From the NCBI GenBank assembly GCA_913046365.1, contig CAJWRM010000002.1, forward strand, positions 1 through 50,814: a stretch of DNA of 50,814 nt, in the 5' to 3' direction. The position numbers were made by a program, and so were the translations under genes. Source of the DNA: an uncultured Flavobacteriales bacterium (GTDB taxonomy: Bacteria; Bacteroidota; Bacteroidia; Flavobacteriales_D; Crocinitomicaceae). Shown here in pieces: positions 25,359-33,485 of this stretch; within the stretch, counting starts at the first letter, position 1, and every line of letters begins with the position of its first letter. Under the pieces are notes generated by a model. That model had not been told where the DNA came from, ran no database searches, and saw only the letters and a list, made by a program, of their open reading frames with translations.

Positions 25359-26499
25359 AGATAATTTGTACGTTCTTTTATTGATTACATTTTTTTTGGC
25401 ACAGATCTGCCATGCACAATCTATTGATTATTCTAAGTGTGCGGGAGGAATTTCTTTATCACCTAATAATTTCTATAGTCTCGCTTTTCAGGGAAAAAAA
25501 GGGGTCGACAAGAAAAGTCTTTATGGTTATGAAACCTCAAGAAAAGTATATAAAAATCAGATTTGGTTGTTTTTTGATACGCCCTCATCGGGGATGTTGA
25601 ATCTTAATATAAAACGATACGCTGAAAAGTGTCAAATATATATGTTTGAAGAAAAAGGCGGTCAAATTTGTCAAGAGATTGAAGAACAACGAGCCAAGTT
25701 TATTTTTTCTGAATCGAATTCAGTTGGCCTTGATGCAGAATTTATTTTTGTTCAAGAAGCGTTGCGCTATGCAGTTGTGCTTATCGCGGAAGAGGGGATA
25801 AAAGATTCTTTGGACTTTTCTTTTGATTTTTCTCCACAAGATGAATTTGGTAATGAGATTGTGGACTCCTTATTATTTGATTTAACGACACATGGTAATG
25901 CTCACGAGTATGAGATTCACGTGAGAGATGCTGTAACGAAGCGACCAGTGAAAAGTAAAATCTCTCTAACAGGCTCAAATGAAATTAATGGAGCATATGT
26001 AGCTAGTGAGCTTATCTTAAATGTACGTAAGAATATAAAGGTATGTGAGCTAAAGATCGATGCCGAAGGATATTTCTCCTTTGATAAAAAGAACCATTCG
26101 ATACTTGTTAAAAATGGACTAAAAGACACTGTTTTTCTCAAACCATTGGTTCGTGGCGCGGTGGCTAAAATAGACGAAATTTATTTTGTTGCAGGTCTTT
26201 CTACGATTTTAGAAGAATCAGCGCCAAAACTAAATCGTTTGCGGGACTTTTTATTGGTCAATCCTAATGTAAATATTGAAATTCAAGGCCATGTTAATGG
26301 AGACGGCACACAGCCTTACAGTTCTAAGCGACTTTCTAAAAAAAGAGCTAAAGAAATAGTCAAACATCTTGCTCTAGCTGGGATTTCTCCGAAAAGGTTA
26401 AGTGCAAAAGGCTTTGGTTTTACAAATCCAGTTTATGCGTTTCCAGAAACAGAGATGCAGAAGGAGGCGAACAGACGCGTTGAGATCTTGATTAAATAA
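25351..26499 (+). CDS. OmpA-domain outer-membrane or periplasmic protein
   Basis: The ATG at 25351 overlaps the preceding stop by 8 bases; it gives the signal peptide MNKDNLYVLLLITFFLAQICHAQ. The middle (about 25-265) is beta-rich and unrecognised. The last 115 residues are an OmpA/MotB domain: 'VAKIDEIYFVAGLSTILEES', 'NVNIEIQGHVNGDGTQPY', 'KRLSKKRAKEIVKHLALAGI', 'RLSAKGFGFTNPV', 'RRVEILI'. The Arg that contacts diaminopimelate is present in 'KKRAKEIV', but the usual Asp after 'GH' is Asn here (GHVNG). Likely anchors the DUF4403 partner to peptidoglycan (inference). Confidence 0.85.
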   Translation: MNKDNLYVLLLITFFLAQICHAQSIDYSKCAGGISLSPNNFYSLAFQGKKGVDKKSLYGYETSRKVYKNQIWLFFDTPSSGMLNLNIKRYAEKCQIYMFEEKGGQICQEIEEQRAKFIFSESNSVGLDAEFIFVQEALRYAVVLIAEEGIKDSLDFSFDFSPQDEFGNEIVDSLLFDLTTHGNAHEYEIHVRDAVTKRPVKSKISLTGSNEINGAYVASELILNVRKNIKVCELKIDAEGYFSFDKKNHSILVKNGLKDTVFLKPLVRGAVAKIDEIYFVAGLSTILEESAPKLNRLRDFLLVNPNVNIEIQGHVNGDGTQPYSSKRLSKKRAKEIVKHLALAGISPKRLSAKGFGFTNPVYAFPETEMQKEANRRVEILIK

Positions 26500-26501
26500 A
26501 C

Positions 26502-27848
26502 CTAGCTGTAGAAAGGTGAAATCATATAATAGACAATTACTCCTGTTATGGCCACATAAAGCCATATAGGGAAAGCGAACCTTGTCCATTTTTTATGTCT
26601 TTCATAATTGCCTTCCCAAGCAAACTTGTAGGTAAACAACACCAGTGGTATAACAACCAAGCTCAAGAAAATATGCGAAACAAGAATGAAAAAATAAACA
26701 CCTCTTGTATCGGAGACGGCAAGCGCTTCTGCACTTTCTAGGATTCCATTACCATTAATGTCTCCATATTTCGTTGAATCTGAGGTCATGTGATAAAGCA
26801 CATATAACAACAAAAACAAAATTGAAAAAGAGAGGCAAGATTGTATAATTCTCTGATGCAGTTTTATTTTCTTGAATTTAATAGCCACCAATGCCGAAAC
26901 CAAACCTATTGCTGTCAGCCCGTTCAAAGAAGCATAAATAGGGGGTAGAAAAGAAAGGTCGAACCCTTCGATTTTTACTGAAAAAAGAATAGCAACTGCC
27001 AACGGAATAATTATGGAGACCGCTAGAATTGCATTTTTAAGCTTTTTGCTTGGTGATTTTTCCGCTTGAGGTACTCGTCCTTCCTGAGCGACAATTTTTT
27101 CTTTTATACCATCCCAAAGTGCAATCCTATGCTGGAGCGCCTGTTTTGAGACCTCAAGCACCTCATCTATCTTTTTGGGATCGTTATCACAAAGCTCTTC
27201 GACCATTTGCAGAGAAAGCGGACCGTGTTCGTCTCCATCGAGCTCAATATGGCGGTCAAGATAGTATGTCAGCTTGTTAAACTTTGTATTTTTTGCATCT
27301 GCTTTTTTGAGAATCTCGATAAACATATCGGGAATCAAATCCTCTCTTCCAAAGGTAAATGCCGCAGCGATACAGTGTGGCTTTCCAGATTCGATGACAT
27401 TAAAGGTAAAACGCATAAATTCTTTCGCACAGTTTTCAATATATAACGCGTCTAAAATTGAATGAATTGAATCTCCTTTCTCTAGTCCTTTAATGAGGTG
27501 GTTGATTTCGGTGGCATCTGAGTCAATTTGGTGCATCGAATCTAAATACATTTCAAAATGACTTTTTGGCTCGCCTTTTTCGTTAAGATCACTTTCTTCG
27601 GCGTGAACAATTTCATTGATAAACCTTGCTAAAGATGCTTTTGGGCGCGGGCGCCAAGGGATTGTCGTTGTTGTAAGTTGAATTTGTAGTGCTTTGAGGA
27701 GCGACATGAAATCCCAAACGGCAAAAACATGTAGGGACATGAAAATCTTTATGTCTTCAATACTCTGCAGCTGCTCATATAAGCTGTGCTCTTTGAGCTG
27801 TTTTCTAAGCGGCGTCAGTTGAGATTCTATGTATTCAATTTGTGACAA
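26502..27848 (-). CDS. DUF3050 (heme-oxygenase-like) - DUF420 (CtaM-like) fusion protein
   Basis: A protein of 448 residues with two domains. Residues 1-255 match DUF3050, a helical family with a heme-oxygenase-like fold: '[20 protein letters not shown]', '[20 protein letters not shown]', '[10 protein letters not shown]', '[13 protein letters not shown]'. His40, Glu84/85, His97, His200 and His208 are candidate metal ligands. Residues 268-448 match DUF420, the membrane family that includes CtaM, needed for assembly of heme-copper oxidase, with His331, His353, His392 and His418 at helix edges. A 12-residue EF-hand-like loop lies at 363-374. It is the last gene of the oxidase operon, 1 base after the SCO gene. 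A joint role in heme or copper insertion is inference. Confidence 0.85.
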   Translation of the reverse strand: MSQIEYIESQLTPLRKQLKEHSLYEQLQSIEDIKIFMSLHVFAVWDFMSLLKALQIQLTTTTIPWRPRPKASLARFINEIVHAEESDLNEKGEPKSHFEMYLDSMHQIDSDATEINHLIKGLEKGDSIHSILDALYIENCAKEFMRFTFNVIESGKPHCIAAAFTFGREDLIPDMFIEILKKADAKNTKFNKLTYYLDRHIELDGDEHGPLSLQMVEELCDNDPKKIDEVLEVSKQALQHRIALWDGIKEKIVAQEGRVPQAEKSPSKKLKNAILAVSIIIPLAVAILFSVKIEGFDLSFLPPIYASLNGLTAIGLVSALVAIKFKKIKLHQRIIQSCLSFSILFLLLYVLYHMTSDSTKYGDINGNGILESAEALAVSDTRGVYFFILVSHIFLSLVVIPLVLFTYKFAWEGNYERHKKWTRFAFPIWLYVAITGVIVYYMISPFYS

Positions 27849-27849
27849 G

Positions 27850-28509
27850 CTAGCTTTTTATTAGAATTTTTAGGTCCTTTAATAACCTTTGGTATTCAAT
27901 TTTGTTTACGGAACCGTCAAAATCTGTAATGTTATATACACCTCTGAGATACCCATCTTGATCAACCATAGAAAAAGCGCCAGAATGCGCATATCCACCG
28001 GCGGCTTCCTCTTCTCGCCCTGCAAAAACCTTAAAGCTCTCTATTCCCAGTTTGTGTGTAAGCTCTTCATCACCCGTTAAAAAATCCCAATTTGCACAAT
28101 CGCTGCAGTGGAGATTTTTATATTTTTTTAGCGCTTCTGGTGTGTCTTTTTCTGGATCAATCGAAAAGGAAAGGAATTGAACTATATTTTCGGCATTCAT
28201 TTTTCTTACCTCTTCAGAAAGTTTTGTCATCTGCACATTCATAATCGGACAAATGGTTGGACAAGTGGCAAAAAAGAATTCAGTAATCCAAATCTTGTTG
28301 GTGTAGCTCTTATTTTTTACTTGAATACCCTCTTGATTTTGAAAAGAAAATGAGCCAATAGGTTGATAAATAGTGTCAACGATTTGTTTTCCATTTACCG
28401 TAGTATACTGAAGGTCGTAGTCTCCAATATAAGGTAGTGCTTTTGAGGAATCATCTCCTTCACAGGCAGTAATGAGCAGGAGAGACAAACAAATAAATAA
28501 ACGATTCAT
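27850..28509 (-). CDS. SCO1/SenC family copper chaperone
   Basis: Delivers copper to, or reduces, the CuA site of cytochrome oxidase. The 219-residue lipoprotein (signal [16 protein letters not shown], Cys16) has the thioredoxin fold with the copper-binding '[12 protein letters not shown]' (CxxxC) and the distal histidine in '[14 protein letters not shown]'. The '[16 protein letters not shown]' segment is also typical. Length is normal. It sits between a second SCO-like gene and the DUF3050-DUF420 gene in the oxidase operon, with 1-2 base gaps. Confidence 0.93.
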   Translation of the reverse strand: MNRLFICLSLLLITACEGDDSSKALPYIGDYDLQYTTVNGKQIVDTIYQPIGSFSFQNQEGIQVKNKSYTNKIWITEFFFATCPTICPIMNVQMTKLSEEVRKMNAENIVQFLSFSIDPEKDTPEALKKYKNLHCSDCANWDFLTGDEELTHKLGIESFKVFAGREEEAAGGYAHSGAFSMVDQDGYLRGVYNITDFDGSVNKIEYQRLLKDLKILIKS

Positions 28510-28511
28510 TT

Positions 28512-29153
28512 TTATTTTAAGACTTGTTTATCATATTGTTTTTGAAGTAGCGCCATGCTTTGTTTCATACGCCTTATTTGGCCCTCTACATTTCCTGACA
28601 ATACCATTCTAAGATGGTGCTGTTTGTCAATAAGCAGCATAAGCTCTTGAAAGTTTGACTGCTCATCCGTGAGTGATACGCCATTGTTTTCTAGGTTATA
28701 AATCTCTTTTACATTTCCAGTAGCTAAAATCCAAATAGACGGGTCATAGTTTTCTGTCAAGTCATGCACCGCATCATTGATAACGGATAGGTCTTCCACT
28801 GAATTCCCTTCGCCATCTGTGAGAAAAGAAATTATTCTGATCTTTTTTGTTTTCTTTGTTTTGTTCTTCCAGACATGCTGGTAGATGGTTTGATTCAAAT
28901 GCCACATTAAAATAGAGCAACTATCGGGGCATGTACTTTGGAGTATATTTATTAGAACGACCTCGTCCTTGAATTCCTTCGAATTTCGCAAATTTCCATT
29001 GGCATCTGTAAATTCAAATTCAGCGACAGGTCCGTAATCGGCAAGCTCTTCGAACTTGTGTTCACAGCTTCTAGTTCCAATAAAAATTAGGAGTAGTGCT
29101 GGTCCAAAGACTAAAACAAAACCAATAAACTTATTTAATCTTTTCTTAGTCAA
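28512..29153 (-). CDS. divergent SCO-like thioredoxin-fold protein
   Basis: A protein of 213 residues anchored by one N-terminal membrane helix (about 8-26, 'FIGFVLVFGPALLLIFIG'). The thioredoxin-like domain keeps a CxxxC site in 'INILQSTCPDSCSILMWHL'. At the position of the SCO copper-binding histidine it has Phe ('NFQELMLLIDKQHHLRMVL'), so a three-ligand copper site cannot form in the usual way. A role as thiol-disulfide reductase for CuA assembly, working beside the complete SCO encoded 2 bases downstream, is likely. It follows the subunit IV gene by 9 bases. Confidence 0.8.
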   Translation of the reverse strand: MTKKRLNKFIGFVLVFGPALLLIFIGTRSCEHKFEELADYGPVAEFEFTDANGNLRNSKEFKDEVVLINILQSTCPDSCSILMWHLNQTIYQHVWKNKTKKTKKIRIISFLTDGEGNSVEDLSVINDAVHDLTENYDPSIWILATGNVKEIYNLENNGVSLTDEQSNFQELMLLIDKQHHLRMVLSGNVEGQIRRMKQSMALLQKQYDKQVLK

Positions 29154-29162
29154 AAGAGTTTT

Positions 29163-29531
29163 TTAAACGGCAACACCTGACCAAGCCTCTCCAACCGCGA
29201 GTGCTTCCACCAATGCGATGAAAATTAAATAAAGAATAAAACCAGCGTAAGGAAGTAAAATGACATTACGCATCCATTTTCTCTCATCACCTAGATGCAT
29301 AAACACCATAACGATATACCCTGCTTTCAAAAGGGTTAAGACGATAAAGGTCCATTTCACGTAAATCCATACGTCTGACGATTGTTTAATGTAGGCGCCA
29401 AGTGCAACTTCAATCGCAGTAATAATTGTGAGTAGCAGGGTGACCTTCCATATTTTTGTTCGAAGCGCCTTTCCGTGCTCTTCGGAGTGGTGGGTATTTA
29501 AAGAATATTCAATTAAATCGTCTCTTTCCAT
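29163..29531 (-). CDS. cytochrome c oxidase subunit IV (caa3-type)
   Basis: A small membrane subunit of 122 residues. Three helices lie at about 27-46, 53-78 and 88-112. 'VTLLLTIITAIEVALGAYI' and 'LTLLKAGYIVMVFMHLGDER' with 'KWMRNVILLPY' are the family signature of prokaryotic subunit IV. Non-catalytic; thought to stabilise the complex. It lies 16 bases downstream of a subunit III gene in the oxidase operon. Confidence 0.92.
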   Translation of the reverse strand: MERDDLIEYSLNTHHSEEHGKALRTKIWKVTLLLTIITAIEVALGAYIKQSSDVWIYVKWTFIVLTLLKAGYIVMVFMHLGDERKWMRNVILLPYAGFILYLIFIALVEALAVGEAWSGVAV

Positions 29532-29547
29532 GGTGCTGTTTTAAATA

Positions 29548-30603
29548 TTATACGAGGTAAAAAAATGTAAAAACAAAAACCCAAACTAAATCTACAAAGT
29601 GCCAATAGAGTCCAGTTTTTTCGACCATCTCGTAATGTCCTCTTTTATGATAAGTTCCTTTTACTACGCCAATAAAAATTAAAATATTAATCAACACACC
29701 TGAGAATACATGGAAACCATGAAATCCTGTAATAAAGAAGAAAAAATGAGCATATTGTTGTGGTCCATATTCATTTTTGGTAGGCAACCAATGTTCGCCG
29801 TCCTCAAACCACGGTGCACCATAAGTAACTTTGGGTGTTCCGCTGTAAAGTGAGGCATAGTAAAGCTTCTCTGCTTCTTTTCCATCGATTTTATCTCCTA
29901 TCTTTCTTTTTGAATCGGAGCTAATTAATTTGATTGTAAGCTCAAGGTCATGGTCGTGGGCTTTGTTAACTTGTGCTACTGAACCATCATGAAGGTGGAT
30001 TTTTCCACCTTTTTCTATGTGACCTTCTTTAGCAGCATGCTGAAACGTATGCATCAAGTCATCAGTGATTACGTCACCTTTCTTGTGGTGCAATCCGCTT
30101 TCTAATACGGTGAAATTTTTGATTTCGCCAAAATGACCTTTTACAATTGCTTCTGATCCGTCCATCAATTCTATTCTACCAAATTCAGAACCATGAATGA
30201 AGTGGCTCCATTCCCAAACTTGAGAACCTAAAAAGAAAAAACCACCAATGATTGTAGCAATCATCCATTTAATAACGCCTTTCTTGTCCATGCGATGTCC
30301 TGCTTCAACGGCCAAAACCATTGTAACTGAGGAAACAATCAGAATAAAGGTCATTAGTGCTACATAAATAAGTGGATAACCATGACCTAAAAAAGGCAAT
30401 GAGTTAAATGTTTCTTCTCCGATTGGCCATGCTTCTAGCGTATCATGTCTTACAAATCCGTATGCAACTAAAAGACCGCTGAACGTAAGCGCATCAGAGA
30501 CCAGAAAAAACCACATCATTAATTTTCCGTAGCTTGTTTGAAAAGGAGATTCCTTACCACCCCATAGTGTTTTGGAGTCTAATTGAACAGTATTTCCCGC
30601 CAT
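29548..30603 (-). CDS. cytochrome c oxidase subunit III with histidine-rich insertion
   Basis: Heme-copper oxidase subunit III. The helices at about 26-50, 76-100, 110-132, 284-310 and 333-351 carry the family motifs 'GKLMMWFFLVSDALTFSGLL', 'GSQVWEWSHFI', 'HFFFFITGFHGFHVFSGV' and 'GLYWHFVDLVWVFVF'. Between the third and fourth helices sits an extra soluble segment of roughly 150 residues (134-282), rich in His, Gly and Lys. Ordinary bacterial subunit III is near 200-260 residues. The paralogue just upstream has an insertion at the same place but of different sequence. The two may form a heterodimer or alternate in the complex. Confidence 0.92.
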   Translation of the reverse strand: MAGNTVQLDSKTLWGGKESPFQTSYGKLMMWFFLVSDALTFSGLLVAYGFVRHDTLEAWPIGEETFNSLPFLGHGYPLIYVALMTFILIVSSVTMVLAVEAGHRMDKKGVIKWMIATIIGGFFFLGSQVWEWSHFIHGSEFGRIELMDGSEAIVKGHFGEIKNFTVLESGLHHKKGDVITDDLMHTFQHAAKEGHIEKGGKIHLHDGSVAQVNKAHDHDLELTIKLISSDSKRKIGDKIDGKEAEKLYYASLYSGTPKVTYGAPWFEDGEHWLPTKNEYGPQQYAHFFFFITGFHGFHVFSGVLINILIFIGVVKGTYHKRGHYEMVEKTGLYWHFVDLVWVFVFTFFYLV

Positions 30604-30624
30604 TTAAAAGATTTTACTGCAAGT

Positions 30625-31689
30625 TTAATGAATAAAAACCAAAAACAGTATTAAATACCCCCACAAAAGCCCTAAAAAATGCCAGAATATTGAAGTTAGA
30701 CGTAGAGTAAGATGGTTTTCTGCTCCAAAACGATTCATAAAGGTTTTTGTAACGACTCTACTTAGGTAGATCAATGCTGCCGCGACGTGAAGTAAATGTA
30801 GGAAGGTTAAAATGAATAAAAATGACGAGGCCATATCCGAAGATTCAGTGGCTTTGATTTGTAAAAAGTTGGAAAGCACCTTCCCTTTGTAATGCAGCTT
30901 TCTATTCTTGTATTCCAAATTTTCTCCTTTGTAAGAGATATTAAAATCTTCACCGATTTTACCTTTGGCAAAAAAGTCCCCTCTTCCATCCACTACATTT
31001 TGCGCAAGTTGCTTTAGCCTTAATACGTCAGCAGAAGCAATAGGTGTTGAGTCATTTACATAAAACGAGTTACTTTGAATCGACAGCGGCACGTTATTTA
31101 ACAATAACGTATACTCTTTTTGTTTTCCCGATGTGATCAACCGGAACTTGTTGTTGTAATTTTCTCCTGAGATAAACTCTTTCATGAAGCTTTGGAATGA
31201 GCTGAATTGGTCAGCATTCATTTTTTTTTCATCTAATAGGTAGTCATTTCCATCAACTGTAATGAACTGGTCATTTTTTTTAACCTCGAAATAGTCCCCA
31301 TAACGACCATCAGTCACAACAATATGGTTTTGAAAAGGGTGAACACCGTTGTCCATGAGTTGCCCAAAACCTGTCCACTGAAAATAAACAAAAAGCAATC
31401 CCAACAATAGGGTTATCGCCATTCCAGCTTTGAGCAAAGAGACCTGACCCTTGCGTGCTGCAGAAATTGAAAATATAAAGGTTATACTGCTTAAAACGAT
31501 ACAAGCCGTGCTCCACCAAAAGGCATTGGGCAAGGCTGTTTCCAACCAAAAAGCATCACCCATACTCACAATGTAAGCTGATGATAAACCTGCAAAGAGC
31601 ATCACAATGCTAAAGCAGCTCACATAAACCATGTTTTTTTTCATTTTTTCATGGACGATAGGGTCCATGTCTTTAGATAAATCCATCAC
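30625..31689 (-). CDS. cytochrome c oxidase subunit III paralogue with large insertion
   Basis: A protein of 354 residues. Helices at about 20-42, 56-78, 84-105, 286-309 and 328-352 fit subunit III: 'MVYVSCFSIVMLFAGLSSAY', 'FVYFQWTGFGQLMDNG', 'SSFLFILTFLHLLHVAAALI' and 'LTSIFWHFLGLLWGYLILFL'. A soluble segment of about 175 residues (108-284) is inserted between helices three and four; it is beta-rich and charged ('GRYGDYFEVKKNDQFITVDG'). The start overlaps the 3' end of heme O synthase by 17 bases; a second ATG follows immediately. Two tandem subunit III genes are common in Bacteroidota oxidase operons; the insert's role is unknown. Confidence 0.9.
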   Translation of the reverse strand: MMDLSKDMDPIVHEKMKKNMVYVSCFSIVMLFAGLSSAYIVSMGDAFWLETALPNAFWWSTACIVLSSITFIFSISAARKGQVSLLKAGMAITLLLGLLFVYFQWTGFGQLMDNGVHPFQNHIVVTDGRYGDYFEVKKNDQFITVDGNDYLLDEKKMNADQFSSFQSFMKEFISGENYNNKFRLITSGKQKEYTLLLNNVPLSIQSNSFYVNDSTPIASADVLRLKQLAQNVVDGRGDFFAKGKIGEDFNISYKGENLEYKNRKLHYKGKVLSNFLQIKATESSDMASSFLFILTFLHLLHVAAALIYLSRVVTKTFMNRFGAENHLTLRLTSIFWHFLGLLWGYLILFLVFIH

Positions 31690-32575
31690 TTAAAAATTTA
31701 ATATGTTCTACCTTGTCAAGGACATAGGTAAACTGAATTATTGGTAAATAAACAAAAGAAGCGAACATAAGTTTTCTCGCATCTGCATCTTCTTGACTTA
31801 GGAACAATTTGTACGCATAAATGAAAAATAAAGTGCCCAGTATTGCGGCAATTACGAAGGTCGTATTCCCAGTCCAATCTAAAATCCAAGGGATTAAACT
31901 GAAGGGAATTAATGCCAATGAATAAATCAGAATTTGAAAAGCCGACTGCTTTGATTTACCGAGTGCAGATGGTAATAGATGATATCCGGCTTTCTTATAA
32001 TCTTCATGGCTTACCCATGCAATTGCCCAAAAGTGTGGGAATTGCCATGTGAATTGTACAAAAAAGAGTACACCGGGCAGGAAACCAAAGGCATCGGTTG
32101 CGGCAATTGCTCCCAAAAAAGGGGGTGTAGCACCCGGAAACGCCCCAATAAAAACTGCCCAAGCACTTTTAGATTTCATAGGTGTATAAATAAATACGTA
32201 AGAAATAAAAGCAGCTATTCCTAGGAGCATACATTTAAGATTGATCAGCAGCAATAAAAAGCTTCCTATGATGAGCAATAAAATGACGATTGAGTATGCA
32301 AATCTTAAGCTCATGGTTCCAAGAGCTAACGGCCTGTTTTTAGTCCTAGCCATTAGTTTATCGATATCTTTTTCCCAAATTTGATTGGCGCCATTAGAGG
32401 CTGCTGTAACAAAAGAACCTCCAACCATTAAAAAAGCGATTTCTATGTAGTCTGAACCGCCTGCAAAAAGATAACCCGTTAATGCGGATATTACCACGAG
32501 AAAGGATAGTCTAAACTTGGTAAAAACCAAAATTTTCTTGTAAAGCGTCTGCTTTGTTGAATCTTTTTGCGCCAT
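31673..32575 (-). CDS. ctaB: protoheme IX farnesyltransferase (heme O synthase)
   Basis: Adds a farnesyl group to heme B to make heme O, the precursor of the heme A of aa3/caa3 oxidases. The 300-residue protein has about eight membrane helices and the prenyltransferase motif 'NGANQIWEKDIDKLMARTKN' followed by RP. 'FWAIAWVSHEDYKKAGYHLL' is the second conserved loop. The length is normal. It heads the seven-gene oxidase operon. A -7 element (TAATTTTG) ends only 7 bases before its ATG. The symbol cyoE is used for the same enzyme in other genomes. Confidence 0.95.
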   Translation of the reverse strand: MAQKDSTKQTLYKKILVFTKFRLSFLVVISALTGYLFAGGSDYIEIAFLMVGGSFVTAASNGANQIWEKDIDKLMARTKNRPLALGTMSLRFAYSIVILLLIIGSFLLLLINLKCMLLGIAAFISYVFIYTPMKSKSAWAVFIGAFPGATPPFLGAIAATDAFGFLPGVLFFVQFTWQFPHFWAIAWVSHEDYKKAGYHLLPSALGKSKQSAFQILIYSLALIPFSLIPWILDWTGNTTFVIAAILGTLFFIYAYKLFLSQEDADARKLMFASFVYLPIIQFTYVLDKVEHIKFLSDGFI

Positions 32576-32582
32576 TGACGTG

Positions 32583-32590
32583 CAAAATTA
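32583..32590 (-). promoter_or_regulatory. -7 element of the oxidase operon
   Basis: Minus-strand TAATTTTG matches TAnnTTTG exactly and ends 7 bases before the ATG at 32575. Transcription would then begin at or next to the start codon. No TTG is seen 17-23 bases upstream. Confidence 0.45.
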
Positions 32591-32707
32591 CGAATTAAAT
32601 AGTGCTTACCCGAGAAATAAGGGATTATTCATAAATAATAAAAAACCAAATCATTGCTCTTAGGCTACGCACAATTACCCTTATATTTAACACAAAATTC
32701 ATTTCTT

Positions 32708-33484
32708 ATGTTCGAAAATATTTCTCTTGATATTTCTAATGGTGTTGCCATATTGACCATTAACCGCCCTAAACAGCTAAATGCCCTGAATAAACAAACC
32801 ATTGAAGAGGCGCATAAAGCCTTAAAAAACATAGAGTTAAATGAGGCGGTAGGTGTAGTGGTTTTGACGGGCGCAGAGGATAAAGCTTTTGTAGCAGGCG
32901 CTGACATAAAGGAATTTGCAGATTTTACAATCGCACAGGGAGGCACACTTGCACAAAGAGGACAAGAGCTTTTATTCGATCTGGTAGAACATTATCCAAA
33001 ACCTGTGATTGCTGCGGTAAATGGTTTTGCTTTAGGAGGCGGATTAGAACTAGCAATGTCTGCGCACATCAGGATTGCTTCTACAAATGCAAAAATGGGT
33101 TTACCAGAGGTTTCTCTTGGGGTTATTCCTGGTTATGGAGGTACACAAAGGTTGGCACAACTCGTAGGCAAAGGAAAAGCCAATGAGCTCATCTTTACAG
33201 CTGGAATGATTTCATCAGAGGAAGCTTTTCGTTGTGGATTGGTTAATTCAGTTGTCGAACAAGATGTGCTTATGGATACAGCATTAAAGATGGCTTCTAA
33301 AATTCTACGCAATTCACCAATGGCAATTCGTTCTGCCATAAAAGCTGTAAATGCCGGTTATACTTCAGGAGTGAATGGCTATGAAGTGGAAATTGAAGAA
33401 TTTGCAAAGTGCTTCGGAACAGAGGAGTTTAAGGAAGGAACTACTGCCTTTTTAGAAAAACGAAAAGCAAATTTCAGAAAATAA
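32708..33484 (+). CDS. enoyl-CoA hydratase (crotonase family)
   Basis: Hydrates 2-enoyl-CoA in fatty-acid or amino-acid breakdown. The ATG at 32708 gives a 258-residue protein of normal size; an upstream in-frame extension has no family resemblance. Key motifs are 'AFVAGADIKEF' (oxyanion hole), 'NGFALGGGLELAMSAHIRIA' with the first catalytic Glu, and 'GLPEVSLGVIPGYGGTQRLA' with the second. Both Glu positions of the hydratase are kept, so hydratase rather than isomerase activity is likely. The next gene starts 1 base after the stop, suggesting co-transcription, although the flippase has no obvious metabolic link. Confidence 0.93.
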   Translation: MFENISLDISNGVAILTINRPKQLNALNKQTIEEAHKALKNIELNEAVGVVVLTGAEDKAFVAGADIKEFADFTIAQGGTLAQRGQELLFDLVEHYPKPVIAAVNGFALGGGLELAMSAHIRIASTNAKMGLPEVSLGVIPGYGGTQRLAQLVGKGKANELIFTAGMISSEEAFRCGLVNSVVEQDVLMDTALKMASKILRNSPMAIRSAIKAVNAGYTSGVNGYEVEIEEFAKCFGTEEFKEGTTAFLEKRKANFRK

Positions 33485-33485
33485 T

